Assembly (NCBI GenBank): GCA_020721945.1
Contig: DYLT01000005.1
Span: forward strand, 1 to 43,670
Direction of reading: 5' to 3'
Source of the DNA: Blastopirellula marina
GTDB taxonomy: Bacteria; Planctomycetota; Planctomycetia; Pirellulales; Thermoguttaceae
Length of the DNA stretch: 43,670 bases
Notes under the pieces: model-generated
Seen by the model: the letters and a program-made list of their open reading frames with translations, nothing else
What the model was told of the DNA's origin: nothing
Database searches by the model: none
Program-made: the position numbers and the translations under genes
In this document: in pieces, positions 28,034 through 37,089 of the stretch
How the letters are laid out: each line of letters opens with the position of its first letter
How positions within the stretch are numbered: the stretch's first letter is position 1

Positions 28034-28747
28034 ATGGGCCAGAAAGTCAATCCGATCGGGTTTCGCACCGGCGTGATGACCGGCTGGAAGAGCCGGTGGT
28101 ACGCCTCGAAGCAGGAATTCGCCGAGCTGCTCGTCGAGGACCAGAAAATCCGCAACTTCATCAAGAAGCGGACGGATTCGTCGGGCAAGCCGATGTACCC
28201 GATGATCGCCAAGATCGAGATCGAGCGCACCCGCGACGAGGTCAAGGTCGTCCTGCACTCCGCCCGCCCCGGCGTCCTGATCGGGCGCAAGGGCGAGCGG
28301 GTCGAGGAGCTCCAAAACGACTTGCAGAACCTCATCGGCCGCCGCGTGAATATCAAGATCGAAGAGATCAACCGGCCCGAAGTCGTGGCCCAACTCGTCG
28401 CCGAGGACATCGCCGAGCAACTGAGCAAGCGGGCCAGCTTCCGCCGTACCATGAAGCGGGCCCTCGACCAGACCATGGAGGCGGGCGCCAAGGGAATCAA
28501 GATCCAGTTGGCCGGCCGCCTCGGCGGCGCCGAGATGTCGCGCCGCGAGAAAGCCATCGCCGGATCGATGCCGCTGAGCACGCTGCGGGCCAGGATCGAC
28601 TACGGCTTCGCCGAGGCGTGGATCGCCCAGGGCCATATCGGCGTCCAGGTCTGGATCAACCAAGGCACGTACGAGGAGCAAACCGATGGCGCTGATGCCC
28701 AAACGGGTCAAGCACCGAAAAAGCCAAAGAGGGCGTATAAAAGGTAA
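28034..28747 (+). CDS. rpsC: 30S ribosomal protein S3, with C-terminus overlapping rplP
   Basis: The product has 237 residues from ATG 28034, four bases after rplV, so translation is probably coupled. 'MGQKVNPIGFRTGVMTGWKS' opens it; the KH domain carries 'GVLIGRKGERVEELQNDL'; the S3 C-terminal domain includes 'GRLGGAEMSRREK'. S3 lines the mRNA entry channel. The last ~20 codons ('DAQTGQAPKKPKRAYKR') run through the ribosome site and first 62 bases of rplP in another frame, a long overlap for such conserved genes. Confidence 0.97.
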   Translation: MGQKVNPIGFRTGVMTGWKSRWYASKQEFAELLVEDQKIRNFIKKRTDSSGKPMYPMIAKIEIERTRDEVKVVLHSARPGVLIGRKGERVEELQNDLQNLIGRRVNIKIEEINRPEVVAQLVAEDIAEQLSKRASFRRTMKRALDQTMEAGAKGIKIQLAGRLGGAEMSRREKAIAGSMPLSTLRARIDYGFAEAWIAQGHIGVQVWINQGTYEEQTDGADAQTGQAPKKPKRAYKR

Positions 28748-29102
28748 GGCGACGCGCGGCAACCGGGTCGTCTTCGGCGACTATGGTCTCCAGGCGACCC
28801 AGGGCGGCTGGATCAGCGCGCAGACCATCGAGGCCGGCCGCATCGCCGCCCAGCAGTACCTGCGCACCGAAGGCCGCCTGTATATTCGCGTGTTCCCCCA
28901 CAAGCCGATCACGTCGATCCCGTTGGAAACGCGCATGGGCAAAGGCAAGGGCGAACCGGAGTATTGGGCTGCCGTGGTCAAGCCGGGCAACGTGTTGTTC
29001 GAGATCGGCGGCGTCTCCGAGGAGGCGGCTCGCCTGTGCTTCACGCGCCTGGCCCACAAGATGCCGGTCAAGGTCCGCTTTCTCCGCAGACGCCCCGTCT
29101 GA
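28686..29102 (+). CDS. rplP: 50S ribosomal protein L16
   Basis: The product has 138 residues. ATG 28686 is chosen over 28695 because GAGGAG lies eight bases before it, inside rpsC. 'MALMPKRVKHRKSQRGRIKG', 'FGDYGLQATQGGWISAQTIE', 'MGKGKGEPEYWAAVVKPG' and 'LAHKMPVKVRFL' are all typical. L16 helps to place tRNA in the A site. Confidence 0.97.
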   Translation: MALMPKRVKHRKSQRGRIKGKATRGNRVVFGDYGLQATQGGWISAQTIEAGRIAAQQYLRTEGRLYIRVFPHKPITSIPLETRMGKGKGEPEYWAAVVKPGNVLFEIGGVSEEAARLCFTRLAHKMPVKVRFLRRRPV

Positions 29103-29125
29103 ATTGCGAACGAACGAGTGAGGTT

Positions 29126-29368
29126 ATGGCGAAAGTCAAGGTGTCCGAACTGCGGGACATGAGCGACGAGCAGTTGGCGCTGACGCTCAAGGAGGCTCGG
29201 GAGAACCTCTTCCGGCTGCGCCTCCAGGCCGAGACCGAGCGGCTCGATGCCCCCAGCGAGCTGAAGAAGCATCGCCGGCTGATCGCCCGCGTGCACACGA
29301 TCCAGCGCGAGCGCGAGTTCAAGGCCGCCCGCGCGGCGGCGCAGAACCCCCAGGCGCCGCAAAGCTGA
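29126..29368 (+). CDS. rpmC: 50S ribosomal protein L29
   Basis: The product has 80 residues from ATG 29126, behind GTGAGG. 'VSELRDMSDEQLALTLKEAR' and 'ENLFRLRLQAETERLDAPSE' match the two-helix L29 fold, which sits beside L23 at the tunnel exit. The Ala/Gln-rich end (about 10 residues) is a short extension. Confidence 0.95.
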   Translation: MAKVKVSELRDMSDEQLALTLKEARENLFRLRLQAETERLDAPSELKKHRRLIARVHTIQREREFKAARAAAQNPQAPQS

Positions 29369-29384
29369 GCGGAGGAAACCCAAC

Positions 29385-29720
29385 ATGCCAAGACGAGTGG
29401 CCGTGGGCATTGTGACTGGCGACAAGACCGCGAAGACGCGCCGCGTCGAGATCGCCCGGCTGGTGCGCCACCCCAGATATGGCAAGACGCTGCGCCAGCG
29501 GACCGTCTGCTACGTCCACGACGAGAACAACGAATCGCACCTAGGCGACACAGTCGAGATCCAGGAGAGCCGGCCCATGTCGCGGACCAAGCGTTGGCGC
29601 CTGGTGCGCGTGGTGGCCAAGAGCCGGCTGGTCGACGTCAGCCAGCTCCGCGGGGCGGCGCGGGGGCGACCCGGCGCCGAACTCCAGGGACCCGCGGCCG
29701 AGGTTCCTTCCGCGGAGTGA
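29385..29720 (+). CDS. rpsQ: 30S ribosomal protein S17 with C-terminal extension
   Basis: The product has 111 residues from ATG 29385, with GGAGGAA upstream. The OB-fold core spans about residues 1-85: 'VGIVTGDKTAKTRRVEI', 'YVHDENNESHLGDTVEIQES' and 'RPMSRTKRWRLVRVV'. The last ~22 residues (Gly/Ala/Pro-rich) extend beyond the usual ~85 and look unstructured. Confidence 0.97.
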   Translation: MPRRVAVGIVTGDKTAKTRRVEIARLVRHPRYGKTLRQRTVCYVHDENNESHLGDTVEIQESRPMSRTKRWRLVRVVAKSRLVDVSQLRGAARGRPGAELQGPAAEVPSAE

Positions 29721-29786
29721 TCGCCGTCGGGTCGGAGGACAGCGAGGCCAGGCCGCTTGCGCCGGGTGGGAGAGGAAGGTGTTGCC

Positions 29787-30155
29787 ATGATTCAGATGCA
29801 GACGCGACTCGCCGTGGCGGACAACACGGGGGCCAAGGAACTGATGTGCATCAAGGTGTTGGGTGGGTCGCGGCGCCGCGTCGCCGGCCTGGCCGACGTC
29901 GTGGTGTGCAGCGTGAAAAGCGTGATCGCGGGAAGCGATTTCAAGAAGGGAACGGTCGTCAAGGCGGTGATTGTCCGGGCCAAGAAGCCCACCCGGCGCT
30001 CCGACGGGAGCTACGTCCGGTTCGACAGCAACGCCGCGGTGATCATCGACAACGATAACAACCCCCGCGGCACGCGCATCTTCGGTGCCGTGGCCCGCGA
30101 ACTCCGCGAACGGAATTTCATGAAAATCGTGAGCCTCGCCAGCGAGGTGGTCTGA
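29787..30155 (+). CDS. rplN: 50S ribosomal protein L14
   Basis: The product has 122 residues from ATG 29787, behind GAGAGGAAGG. '[20 protein letters not shown]', '[19 protein letters not shown]' and '[20 protein letters not shown]' identify L14, a highly conserved protein at the subunit interface. Its TGA stop shares a base with the rplX ATG (TGATG), indicating coupled translation. Confidence 0.98.
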   Translation: MIQMQTRLAVADNTGAKELMCIKVLGGSRRRVAGLADVVVCSVKSVIAGSDFKKGTVVKAVIVRAKKPTRRSDGSYVRFDSNAAVIIDNDNNPRGTRIFGAVARELRERNFMKIVSLASEVV

Positions 30156-30508
30156 TGCGCATCAAGATGAACGATACGGTGCTGGTGACCAGCGGCGACG
30201 ACAAGGGGAAGCGCGGGCGGGTGCTGCGCGTCGACCGCGCCGGCGGCAAGGTCGTGGTCGAAGCCGTCAACAAGGTGTGGAAACACGTCCGGCGGAGCCA
30301 GAAAAACCCCCAGGGCGGCAGGCTCTCCAAGGAACTGCCCATCGACGCCTCGAAGGTCCAACTGGTCTGCACCGCGTGCAACCGGCCGACCCGGGTCGGC
30401 GCCCGCCGGGCCGCCGACGGAAGCAAGGAGCGGTTCTGCAAGAAGTGCGGCGCGACGCTCGGGCAGATCGCGCCGGCCAAGGCCCGCCGCGCCACCCAAG
30501 AGGCTTAA
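30155..30508 (+). CDS. rplX: 50S ribosomal protein L24, cysteine-containing form
   Basis: The product has 117 residues and starts at ATG 30155, overlapping the rplN stop by one base. A KOW motif lies in residues ~5-35 ('VLVTSGDDKGKRGRVLRVDR'). Cys72, Cys75, Cys95 and Cys98 ('CTAC...CKKC') make two C-x2-C pairs that could bind zinc, as in some other bacterial L24 proteins. L24 starts large-subunit assembly. Confidence 0.97.
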   Translation: MRIKMNDTVLVTSGDDKGKRGRVLRVDRAGGKVVVEAVNKVWKHVRRSQKNPQGGRLSKELPIDASKVQLVCTACNRPTRVGARRAADGSKERFCKKCGATLGQIAPAKARRATQEA

Positions 30509-30523
30509 CTCGGGTAGACGAAC

Positions 30524-31069
30524 ATGACACCCCGATTGCTCGAACGATACGAAAAAACGATCCTTCCCAAGCTCCGCGAGCAGCTCGGGCGATCGAATCG
30601 CCTCGCGCTTCCCCGGTTGGAGAAGATCGTCATCAACATGGGCGTGGGCGCGGCGATCGGCGAGAAGAAGTACCTCGAGGAGGCCGTCGACGCGCTGGCG
30701 CAGATCGCGGGCCAGAAACCCGTGATCACCCGGGCTCGCAAGTCCATCGCCGGCTTCAAGCTCCGCGAGGGGATGGCGATCGGGTGCATGGTGACCCTGC
30801 GCGGCTGGCGCATGTACGAGTTCCTCGATCGGCTCACCTCGCTGGCGTTGCCGCGGGTCCGTGACTTCCGCGGGGTCGATCCGAAGGCCTTCGACAAGCA
30901 CGGCAACTACAGCCTGGGCCTGTCCGAACAGTTGGTCTTCCCCGAGTTGAATCCGGACAAGTACTCGCGGCCGCAGGGCATGACCATTACGATCGTCACC
31001 AGCACCGACCGCGACGACGAAGCCCGCGAGCTGCTCCGCGGTTTGGGCATGCCGTTCCGGTCCGAATAG
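30524..31069 (+). CDS. rplE: 50S ribosomal protein L5
   Basis: The product has 181 residues from ATG 30524; the ribosome site is weak. '[17 protein letters not shown]', '[20 protein letters not shown]' and '[16 protein letters not shown]' are standard L5 segments. L5 binds 5S rRNA and contacts P-site tRNA. Confidence 0.98.
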   Translation: MTPRLLERYEKTILPKLREQLGRSNRLALPRLEKIVINMGVGAAIGEKKYLEEAVDALAQIAGQKPVITRARKSIAGFKLREGMAIGCMVTLRGWRMYEFLDRLTSLALPRVRDFRGVDPKAFDKHGNYSLGLSEQLVFPELNPDKYSRPQGMTITIVTSTDRDDEARELLRGLGMPFRSE

Positions 31070-31087
31070 GGGAGAAAGCGCACTTCC

Positions 31088-31273
31088 ATGGCAAGCAAAT
31101 CGAAGATCGTCAAGGCCGCCCGGCCGCCCAAGTTCTCCACGCGGCGGCACAACCGCTGCCGGCTGTGCGGCCGGCCGCGGGCGGTGTACCGGAAGTTCGG
31201 GATCTGCCGGATCTGTTTCCGCAAACTGGCGGATCAAGGGATGATTCCCGGGGTGAAGAAGGCGAGTTGGTAA
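31088..31273 (+). CDS. rpsN: 30S ribosomal protein S14, zinc-binding short form
   Basis: The product has 61 residues from ATG 31088, behind GGGGAGAAAG. Cys24, Cys27, Cys40 and Cys43 form a zinc site (CRLC...CRIC), which marks the short C+ (type Z) S14. '[18 protein letters not shown]' is the typical end. It assembles late into the 30S head. Confidence 0.97.
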   Translation: MASKSKIVKAARPPKFSTRRHNRCRLCGRPRAVYRKFGICRICFRKLADQGMIPGVKKASW

Positions 31274-31290
31274 CAGGGACCCCACCAGAC

Positions 31291-31686
31291 ATGATGACCG
31301 ACCCCATCGCCGACATGTTGACCCGTATCCGGAACGCGGTGCGCGTCGAACGGCCCTTCGTCGAGATGCCGCTTTCGAAGGTCAAACGCGGATTGGCCGA
31401 AGTGCTCAAGCGCGAAGGCTACATCTGGGACTGGGAGGAGGTTCCCGCGCAGCCCGTCCACCAGATCCGCTTGCACTTGAAGTACGGGCCGAACGGAGAG
31501 CGCGTGATCCGCCACGTTCGCCGCGTCAGCACGCCGGGCCGCCGCGTGTACGCCGGCGCCGCCAAGCTCAAGCCCGTGCTCAACGGATTGGGGATCTCGA
31601 TCATCAGCACTAGCCGCGGGGTCGTCAGCGACCGCGAGGCCCGGCGGCGCAACCTCGGCGGCGAGGTGCTCTGCGAGATCTGGTAG
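31291..31686 (+). CDS. rpsH: 30S ribosomal protein S8
   Basis: The product has 131 residues from ATG 31291 (a second ATG is at 31294). 'MTDPIADMLTRIRNAV', 'RRVSTPGRRVYA' and 'ISIISTSRGVVSDREARRRN' define S8. In E. coli S8 represses the spc operon at the L5 region; no clear S8-binding fold was found here by eye. Confidence 0.97.
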   Translation: MMTDPIADMLTRIRNAVRVERPFVEMPLSKVKRGLAEVLKREGYIWDWEEVPAQPVHQIRLHLKYGPNGERVIRHVRRVSTPGRRVYAGAAKLKPVLNGLGISIISTSRGVVSDREARRRNLGGEVLCEIW

Positions 31687-31712
31687 GCCCCTAACGCGAA
31701 ATAGGTGCTGTG

Positions 31713-32258
31713 ATGTCCCGATTGGGTAAGAAGCCGGTCGCCGTGCCCGACCAAGTGAAGGTCCAAATCGTCGACCGCACCATTGCGGTCGAAGGTCCGC
31801 TGGGCAAGCTCGATCTGGCGATTCCTGACGGCATCGCCGTGCGAGTCGACGAGGCGTCCAAGAGCGTCGTCGTGTCGCGCCAAGACGACCTGCGCCAGAT
31901 GAAGGCCCTCCACGGCCTGGTCCGCGCCCTGGTGCAGAACATGATGGTCGGAGTGACCAAGGGCTACGAGAGGAAGCTCGAGATCGTGGGCGTCGGCTAC
32001 CTCGCCGCCGTCCAGAAGGGCGTGCTCCAGTTGCGCGTCGGCCTGGCCAACGAGCTTCAGAAGCCCATTCCCCCCGATCTGAAGGTCACCTGCCCCGACC
32101 AGCAGCACGTGGTGATCCAAGGGATCGACAAGCAGAAGGTGAGCCAGTTCGCGGCCGAGGTGCGGGCATTGCGCAAGCCGGAGCCGTACAAGGGCAAAGG
32201 CATCCGTTACGACGGCGAGGCCGTCCGCCGCAAGCAAGGCAAGGTCATGGCCAAGTAG
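31713..32258 (+). CDS. rplF: 50S ribosomal protein L6
   Basis: The product has 181 residues from ATG 31713, with AGGTG upstream (an overlapping GTG at 31710 is less likely). '[17 protein letters not shown]', '[19 protein letters not shown]' and '[20 protein letters not shown]' are typical L6 blocks. L6 lies by the sarcin-ricin loop, where elongation factors bind. Confidence 0.97.
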   Translation: MSRLGKKPVAVPDQVKVQIVDRTIAVEGPLGKLDLAIPDGIAVRVDEASKSVVVSRQDDLRQMKALHGLVRALVQNMMVGVTKGYERKLEIVGVGYLAAVQKGVLQLRVGLANELQKPIPPDLKVTCPDQQHVVIQGIDKQKVSQFAAEVRALRKPEPYKGKGIRYDGEAVRRKQGKVMAK

Positions 32259-32323
32259 CCTGGGGGGTACCGTCGCCCGGCCGCAGAAACACCCAGGCAC
32301 GTATTCGAGCGAGAGTAACGAAC

Positions 32324-32812
32324 GTGAGACACGCCAAGCGAATCGGCCGTCAACGCCAGCGCCGTCGGTTCCGCATCCGCAACGCGCTGAAACGCGATGC
32401 CACGCGGCCGCGGTTGTCGGTCTTCCGCAGCCACAAGCACATGTACGCCCAGATCATCGACGATGCGGCCGGCCGCACCCTGGTCGCGGCCAGCACGGTC
32501 GAGAAGGACCTGCGCGCGGCGGTCGGGTACGGCGGAAACACCGCCGCCGCCGCGGCCGTGGGCAAGACCCTGGCCGAGCGGGCGATGGCCGCCGGAATCA
32601 AACAGGTGTACTTCGACCGCCGCGAGTACCGGTACCACGGCCGGGTCGCTGCCCTGGCCGACGCGGCCCGCGATGCCGGCCTGGACCTGGGCGCCAAACG
32701 CGAAGTCCCCGTCGCCCCGGAGCCCAAGGCCAAGAAGCCCGCCGGCAAGAAAGACCAAGAGGGCCGACCTAAGAAGGAAGGCAAAAAGAAGGCGGAAGCC
32801 CCGGCCGGCTAG
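32324..32812 (+). CDS. rplR: 50S ribosomal protein L18 with lysine-rich C-terminal tail
   Basis: The product has 162 residues from GTG 32324, with GAGAG upstream. The L18 core (1-123) includes '[20 protein letters not shown]' and '[20 protein letters not shown]'. About 39 further residues form a Pro/Lys/Glu-rich tail ('[19 protein letters not shown]') absent from E. coli L18. L18 binds 5S rRNA with L5; the tail could add RNA contacts, which is inference. Confidence 0.96.
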   Translation: MRHAKRIGRQRQRRRFRIRNALKRDATRPRLSVFRSHKHMYAQIIDDAAGRTLVAASTVEKDLRAAVGYGGNTAAAAAVGKTLAERAMAAGIKQVYFDRREYRYHGRVAALADAARDAGLDLGAKREVPVAPEPKAKKPAGKKDQEGRPKKEGKKKAEAPAG

Positions 32813-32881
32813 GATCAGGATCCGACCCTGGAAATGGCCAACGCGACCGTTGCCTGAACCCCCAACCCCGAACCCTGTCCC

Positions 32882-33379
32882 ATGGCTACCGACGCGACAC
32901 GAGAATCGACCCGAGGGGAATTGATCGACAAGGTGGTCAAGATCCGGCGGTGCGCCGCCGTGGTCAAAGGGGGCCGCCGCTTCAGCTTCACGGCCCTGGT
33001 GGTCGTCGGCGACGGCAAGGGTCGCGTCGGCTGGGGATACGGCAAGGCCAACGAGGTGCCCCCGGCCGTCGAGAAGGCGATCAAGGACGGGGCGCGGAGC
33101 ATGATCGAGGTCCCCATGGCGGGCACGACCATTCCGCACACGGTCAAGGGGCAGTTCGGCGCGGCCCAGGTCGTCCTGGTGCCCGCCATGCCCGGCACCG
33201 GCGTGATCGCCGGCAGCGCGGTCCGCGCGGTGTGCGAGGCCTGCGGCATCCGCGACATCCTTACCAAGAGCTTCGGCTCCACCAACCCCCATAACCTGGT
33301 CAAGGCCGCCATCAGCGCCCTGAAGGAATTGCGGGCGCCAAGCGAAGTGGAGCGGCTTCGCGGAGTATCGCTGACATGA
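32882..33379 (+). CDS. rpsE: 30S ribosomal protein S5
   Basis: The product has 165 residues from ATG 32882; no clear ribosome site. '[20 protein letters not shown]', '[20 protein letters not shown]' and '[15 protein letters not shown]' are S5 hallmarks. S5 lies at the mRNA entry and affects decoding accuracy. It overlaps rplO by four bases (ATGA), so the rpmD gene that often stands here is missing. Confidence 0.98.
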   Translation: MATDATRESTRGELIDKVVKIRRCAAVVKGGRRFSFTALVVVGDGKGRVGWGYGKANEVPPAVEKAIKDGARSMIEVPMAGTTIPHTVKGQFGAAQVVLVPAMPGTGVIAGSAVRAVCEACGIRDILTKSFGSTNPHNLVKAAISALKELRAPSEVERLRGVSLT

Positions 33380-33876
33380 ACCTGAACGACATCCATCGCG
33401 CGATCACCAAGCACCGGAAGCCGAAGCGTCTGGGACGCGGCAAGGGGACCGGTCAGGGCAAGACCGCTGGCCGCGGACACAAGGGGCAAAAGGCCCGCGC
33501 CGGCTGGTCGGCCCCCCCCACGTTCGAAGGCGGCCAGATGCCCCTGGCCCGGCGCGTCCCCAAGCGGGGCTTTCACAACGCTTGGGCCGACGACGTCGCG
33601 ATCGTCAACCTCGGCGACATCGACGCGGTGTTCGACGCCGGGGCCGAGGTGACCCTCGAGTCGCTGCGAGCCAAGAAGCTCGTCAAGGGCCAGTTCGAGG
33701 TCCTCAAGGTGCTCGGCGATGGCGCGTTGACCAAGCCCGTGAAGGTCTCGGCCCACCGGTTCAGCAAGTCCGCGCTGGAGAAAATCCAACAGTCCGGCGG
33801 CGAGGCGATCGTGCTGCCCGACAAAAAACCCGTCGTCAAGAATAAGCAGCGATCGGCCCGATCGAGCGATTCCTGA
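33376..33876 (+). CDS. rplO: 50S ribosomal protein L15
   Basis: The product has 166 residues; its ATG at 33376 overlaps the rpsE stop (ATGA). '[20 protein letters not shown]' and '[19 protein letters not shown]' are the conserved N-terminal L15 blocks. The C-terminus ends in a short basic Ser-rich tail. L15 is a late-assembling large-subunit protein. Confidence 0.97.
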   Translation: MNLNDIHRAITKHRKPKRLGRGKGTGQGKTAGRGHKGQKARAGWSAPPTFEGGQMPLARRVPKRGFHNAWADDVAIVNLGDIDAVFDAGAEVTLESLRAKKLVKGQFEVLKVLGDGALTKPVKVSAHRFSKSALEKIQQSGGEAIVLPDKKPVVKNKQRSARSSDS

Positions 33877-33951
33877 ACGAAGGCGTCCCGGGGTGCCACG
33901 GGCTGGGCCCGCCCGCCACCGCCACCGGGACCACAAAGGACGGATCGACCC

Positions 33952-35292
33952 ATGTGGGAAAAAATCCGCGTCGTCTTCACGATCCCCGAGCTGCGCCAGA
34001 AGATCGGCCTGACCCTGCTTCTGCTGGCCATCTACCGCGTTGGGTACTGGGTCACGCTGCCGATCGTCGACCACAAACGGATGGTGGCCTTCTTCAGCCA
34101 GGCGACCGCGGGCTGGATGGACGTGATCGAACAGGCCACGCTCTTCAGCGCGAGCCAACTCAGCCAGGCCACCATCTTCGGCCTGGGGATCATGCCCTAC
34201 ATCTCGGCTTCGATCATTTTCCAATTGCTGGCCAGCGTCTACCCCCCGCTCGAACAGCTCCAGAAAGAGGGCGAAAGCGGACGCAAGAAGATCAACGAGT
34301 ACACCCGGTACGCCACCGTCGTGCTCTGCATCTTCCAAAGCCTGTTCTATGTGCGCTATCTGGCGGGGGTCCAAACCAGTGAAGGACCGTTGCTCCGCGA
34401 GGGCTTTGGTACGTTCGGCTGGCAGTTGACGGCAGTACTCACCATGACCGCCGGAACTACCTTCCTCATGTGGCTCGGCGAGCAGATCGATGAATATGGC
34501 ATCGGCAACGGCATCAGTCTGTTGATCATGGCCGGCATCCTCGCACGCATGCCGCACGCCGGCCTCGAGCTGCTCCAGCAAACCGGCGCCGAACTGGGCG
34601 GCACCGGGGGCAAGATCGGCATCGAAAAACTACTGGTCCTGGCGGCCTTGTTCGTCGCGGTCGTCGGCTGCGTCGTCTTCATCACCCAAGGTCAGCGCCG
34701 CATCCCCACCCAAAGCGCCAAGCACGTGCGCGGTCGCAGGGTCTACGGCGGCACCCGGCAGTACCTCCCGCTGCGGGTCAACCAGTCGGGCGTCATGCCG
34801 ATCATCTTCGCCAGCAGCTTGCTCCTGTTCCCCCAGGTGCTTTTCCAGTGGCTCGAACGTGCCTACCCGAACTCGCTGTGGGCCAACATCGCCGACGTGT
34901 TCAAACGTGGCGAATCGTACACGTACAACCTGATGTACGTGCTGTTGATCTACTTCTTCTGCTACTTCTGGACAGCCATCACCTTCAACCCGAAGGACAT
35001 GGCCGACAACCTCAAGAACCACGGCACGTTCATCCCGGGTTACCGGCCAGGCCGCCGCACCGCGGACTATCTCGAAAAGGTGATGGCGCGCATTACCTAC
35101 GTTGGGGCGGGCTTTCTGGCGGTCGTCGCCATCGCCCCGAGCATCGTCGCCTCGTCCATGGGCATCGGCTACAATATCGCCAGCTTCTACGGTGGCACGG
35201 GCCTGTTGATCGCCGTCAGCGTGGCCTTCGACCTGGTGCAGAAAGTCGACAGCCACCTCGTGATGCGCAACTACAAGGGCCTCTTGGAGTAA
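33952..35292 (+). CDS. secY: Preprotein translocase subunit SecY
   Basis: The product has 446 residues from ATG 33952, with AAAGGA upstream. Ten hydrophobic segments are present, with SecY motifs 'GIMPYISASIIFQLL' in helix 2, 'YGIGNGISLLIMAGI' in helix 4, 'LPLRVNQSGVMPIIFASSLL' in helix 7 and 'SHLVMRNYKGLLE' at the end. SecY forms the protein-conducting channel of the inner membrane with SecE and SecG. Placement after rplO is the ancestral bacterial order. Confidence 0.98.
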   Translation: MWEKIRVVFTIPELRQKIGLTLLLLAIYRVGYWVTLPIVDHKRMVAFFSQATAGWMDVIEQATLFSASQLSQATIFGLGIMPYISASIIFQLLASVYPPLEQLQKEGESGRKKINEYTRYATVVLCIFQSLFYVRYLAGVQTSEGPLLREGFGTFGWQLTAVLTMTAGTTFLMWLGEQIDEYGIGNGISLLIMAGILARMPHAGLELLQQTGAELGGTGGKIGIEKLLVLAALFVAVVGCVVFITQGQRRIPTQSAKHVRGRRVYGGTRQYLPLRVNQSGVMPIIFASSLLLFPQVLFQWLERAYPNSLWANIADVFKRGESYTYNLMYVLLIYFFCYFWTAITFNPKDMADNLKNHGTFIPGYRPGRRTADYLEKVMARITYVGAGFLAVVAIAPSIVASSMGIGYNIASFYGGTGLLIAVSVAFDLVQKVDSHLVMRNYKGLLE

Positions 35293-35298
35293 GACCCC

Positions 35299-35859
35299 AT
35301 GCGACTGGTATTCATCGGCCCACCCGGCGCGGGAAAAGGCACCCAGGCGGAAAAGATCGTCGCCCGGTATCAACTGGCCCACCTGTCGACCGGGGACATG
35401 CTTCGGGCGGCACGCGCCGCGGGCACCGAACTGGGGCGCAAGGCCGACCAGTACATGTCGGCCGGGCAGCTCGTGCCCGACGACCTCATCATCGCGCTGA
35501 TCCGCCAACGACTCGAACAGCCCGATTGCCGGGGTGGATATCTCCTCGACGGCTTCCCTCGAACCATCGCCCAGGCCGAAGCCCTCGACCTCATGCTCGC
35601 CGAGAAGGGAACGCCCCTCGATGGGGTATTGGAGCTCCAGGTGGACGACGAGGCGATCAAGCGGCGCCTGGCGGGGCGCGGCCGCGCCGACGACAAGCCC
35701 GAGGTGATCGCCCAACGCCTCGTCGCCTACCACCAGCAAACCGCGCCCTTGCTGGACTACTACGGCCGAGCCGGTCTGCTCCGATCGATCGACGGCATGG
35801 GCACGATCGACGAGGTCTTTGCCCGGGTTCGGAGCGTGCTGGATCCGTTGGCCGGCTGA
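35299..35859 (+). CDS. adk: Adenylate kinase, short form
   Basis: The product has 186 residues from ATG 35299, with GGAGTAAG upstream and six bases after secY. The P-loop 'GPPGAGKGTQ' covers 7-16, 'HLSTGDMLRAA' and 'GYLLDGFPRTIAQAEAL' follow. The LID is short ('GRGRADDKPEVIAQRL') and without the Cys-type zinc site, so this is a short-lid AMP kinase. It interconverts ATP, ADP and AMP. Confidence 0.97.
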   Translation: MRLVFIGPPGAGKGTQAEKIVARYQLAHLSTGDMLRAARAAGTELGRKADQYMSAGQLVPDDLIIALIRQRLEQPDCRGGYLLDGFPRTIAQAEALDLMLAEKGTPLDGVLELQVDDEAIKRRLAGRGRADDKPEVIAQRLVAYHQQTAPLLDYYGRAGLLRSIDGMGTIDEVFARVRSVLDPLAG

Positions 35860-35871
35860 GGGCCCCATCCC

Positions 35872-36750
35872 GTGCAAAGCCGACGGAAGCCACGACGCGA
35901 GAACAAATCGCCTCAGAACCTGGAGATGATGCGCCGAGCGGGTCTCCTCGTGTGGGAGGCCCTGCACCGGGTCGTGGCCCCGATGATTCGGCCCGGGGTG
36001 ACGACCCGCGAAATCGACGCCGCGGTGGAACGCACGTTCCGCGAACACCACGCCCTGTCGTTGTTCAAGAACTACGTTCCCGAAGGCACCAACGTGCCGC
36101 CCTTCCCCGCCGTCACCTGCATCTCGATCAACGAGGAAGTGGTCCACGGCATTCCCGGTCCGCGGCAGCTCAAGGAAGGCGATATCGTCAGCATCGACAC
36201 GGGCTGCAAACTCGACGGTTGGTGTGGCGACGCGGCGTATACCTATCCCGTCGGCCAGGTGGATCCCGAAGTCCGGCGCCTGCTCGAGGTGACCCAGGGC
36301 GTTCTCGATCTGGCCATCGGCCTGATGGCCACGGCCTCACGCTGGAGTCAGGTGGCCGCCGAAATGGAAAAATACGTCAAGGATCACGGGTTCTTCGTCG
36401 TCGAGGCGTTCGTGGGCCACGGCATTGGGCGCGAGATGCACGAGGATCCGCAGGTGCCCAACTTCGTGAGCGACCAGCTTAAGAAAAGCGGCGATTTCGC
36501 CCTGGAACCAGGGCTGGTGATTGCCATCGAACCCATGGTCAACATGGGCACGAAGCGGGTCCGCACCAGGCCCGACCGATGGACCCAGGTCACCGCCGAC
36601 CGCCGGCCGAGCGCCCACTTCGAGCACAGTGTCGCCGTTACCGCCGATGGCCCTTACGTGTTGACTGCGGCCCCGGGGAAGGATCGCCCCACCACATCAG
36701 GGGGAATCCACAAGAGCATCACGCTCGGCGAGACGCTTAACCCACCTTAA
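35872..36750 (+). CDS. map: Methionine aminopeptidase, type I
   Basis: The product has 292 residues from GTG 35872, with GAGGG upstream. The metal ligands are all present: Asp109 ('SIDTG'), Asp120 ('CGDAAYTY'), His183 ('[13 protein letters not shown]'), Glu220 ('IAIEPMV') and Glu251 ('FEHSV'); His92 in 'VVHGIPG' is the usual active-site histidine. It removes the initiator Met from new proteins. The last ~30 residues exceed E. coli MAP. The infA gene that often follows is absent. Confidence 0.97.
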   Translation: MQSRRKPRRENKSPQNLEMMRRAGLLVWEALHRVVAPMIRPGVTTREIDAAVERTFREHHALSLFKNYVPEGTNVPPFPAVTCISINEEVVHGIPGPRQLKEGDIVSIDTGCKLDGWCGDAAYTYPVGQVDPEVRRLLEVTQGVLDLAIGLMATASRWSQVAAEMEKYVKDHGFFVVEAFVGHGIGREMHEDPQVPNFVSDQLKKSGDFALEPGLVIAIEPMVNMGTKRVRTRPDRWTQVTADRRPSAHFEHSVAVTADGPYVLTAAPGKDRPTTSGGIHKSITLGETLNPP

Positions 36751-36841
36751 ATACATTGGACTGGGTAGGGACCGCGCACGACTTCGGCGCATGGTCCCTT
36801 ATGGTTTTCGATGGTTTCTGGGGTGAATTCGCCCAGGGGCC

Positions 36842-36871
36842 TTGAGCAAAACGGGTTCCATTCCCTATACT
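36842..36871 (+). promoter_or_regulatory. Internal promoter before rpmJ and the alpha operon
   Basis: TTGAGC (36842-36847) and TATACT (36866-36871) are 18 bases apart and match sigma70 consensus at 4 and 5 of 6 positions. The start would be near 36878, leaving a ~39-base leader to rpmJ. It falls in the 166-base gap after map, the longest in the superoperon, so rpmJ to rplQ may form a separately controlled unit. Confidence 0.65.
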
Positions 36872-36916
36872 GAGATACTTTGCCACGTTCGTCGATTGGT
36901 TACATGGCAGGTCAAC

Positions 36917-37030
36917 ATGAAAGTTCGCGCCAGCGTGAAACGGATTTGCGAGCATTGCAAGATCGTCCGCCGTCGCGGAATCGTGTTCGTGGTTTGCACG
37001 AATCCACGTCACAAACAGCGCCAAGGTTGA
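36917..37030 (+). CDS. rpmJ: 50S ribosomal protein L36
   Basis: The product has 37 residues from ATG 36917, with GGCAGG upstream. Cys11, Cys14, Cys27 and His32 ('ICEHCK', '[13 protein letters not shown]') form the zinc knuckle of the C+ type L36. It is the smallest gene in the window. Confidence 0.97.
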   Translation: MKVRASVKRICEHCKIVRRRGIVFVVCTNPRHKQRQG

Positions 37031-37089
37031 CGCCCAGAAGCCTTTGCGCTGGAGCCGCCGCGCGCCGAACCCTTTGAGGGAGTTGTCAG

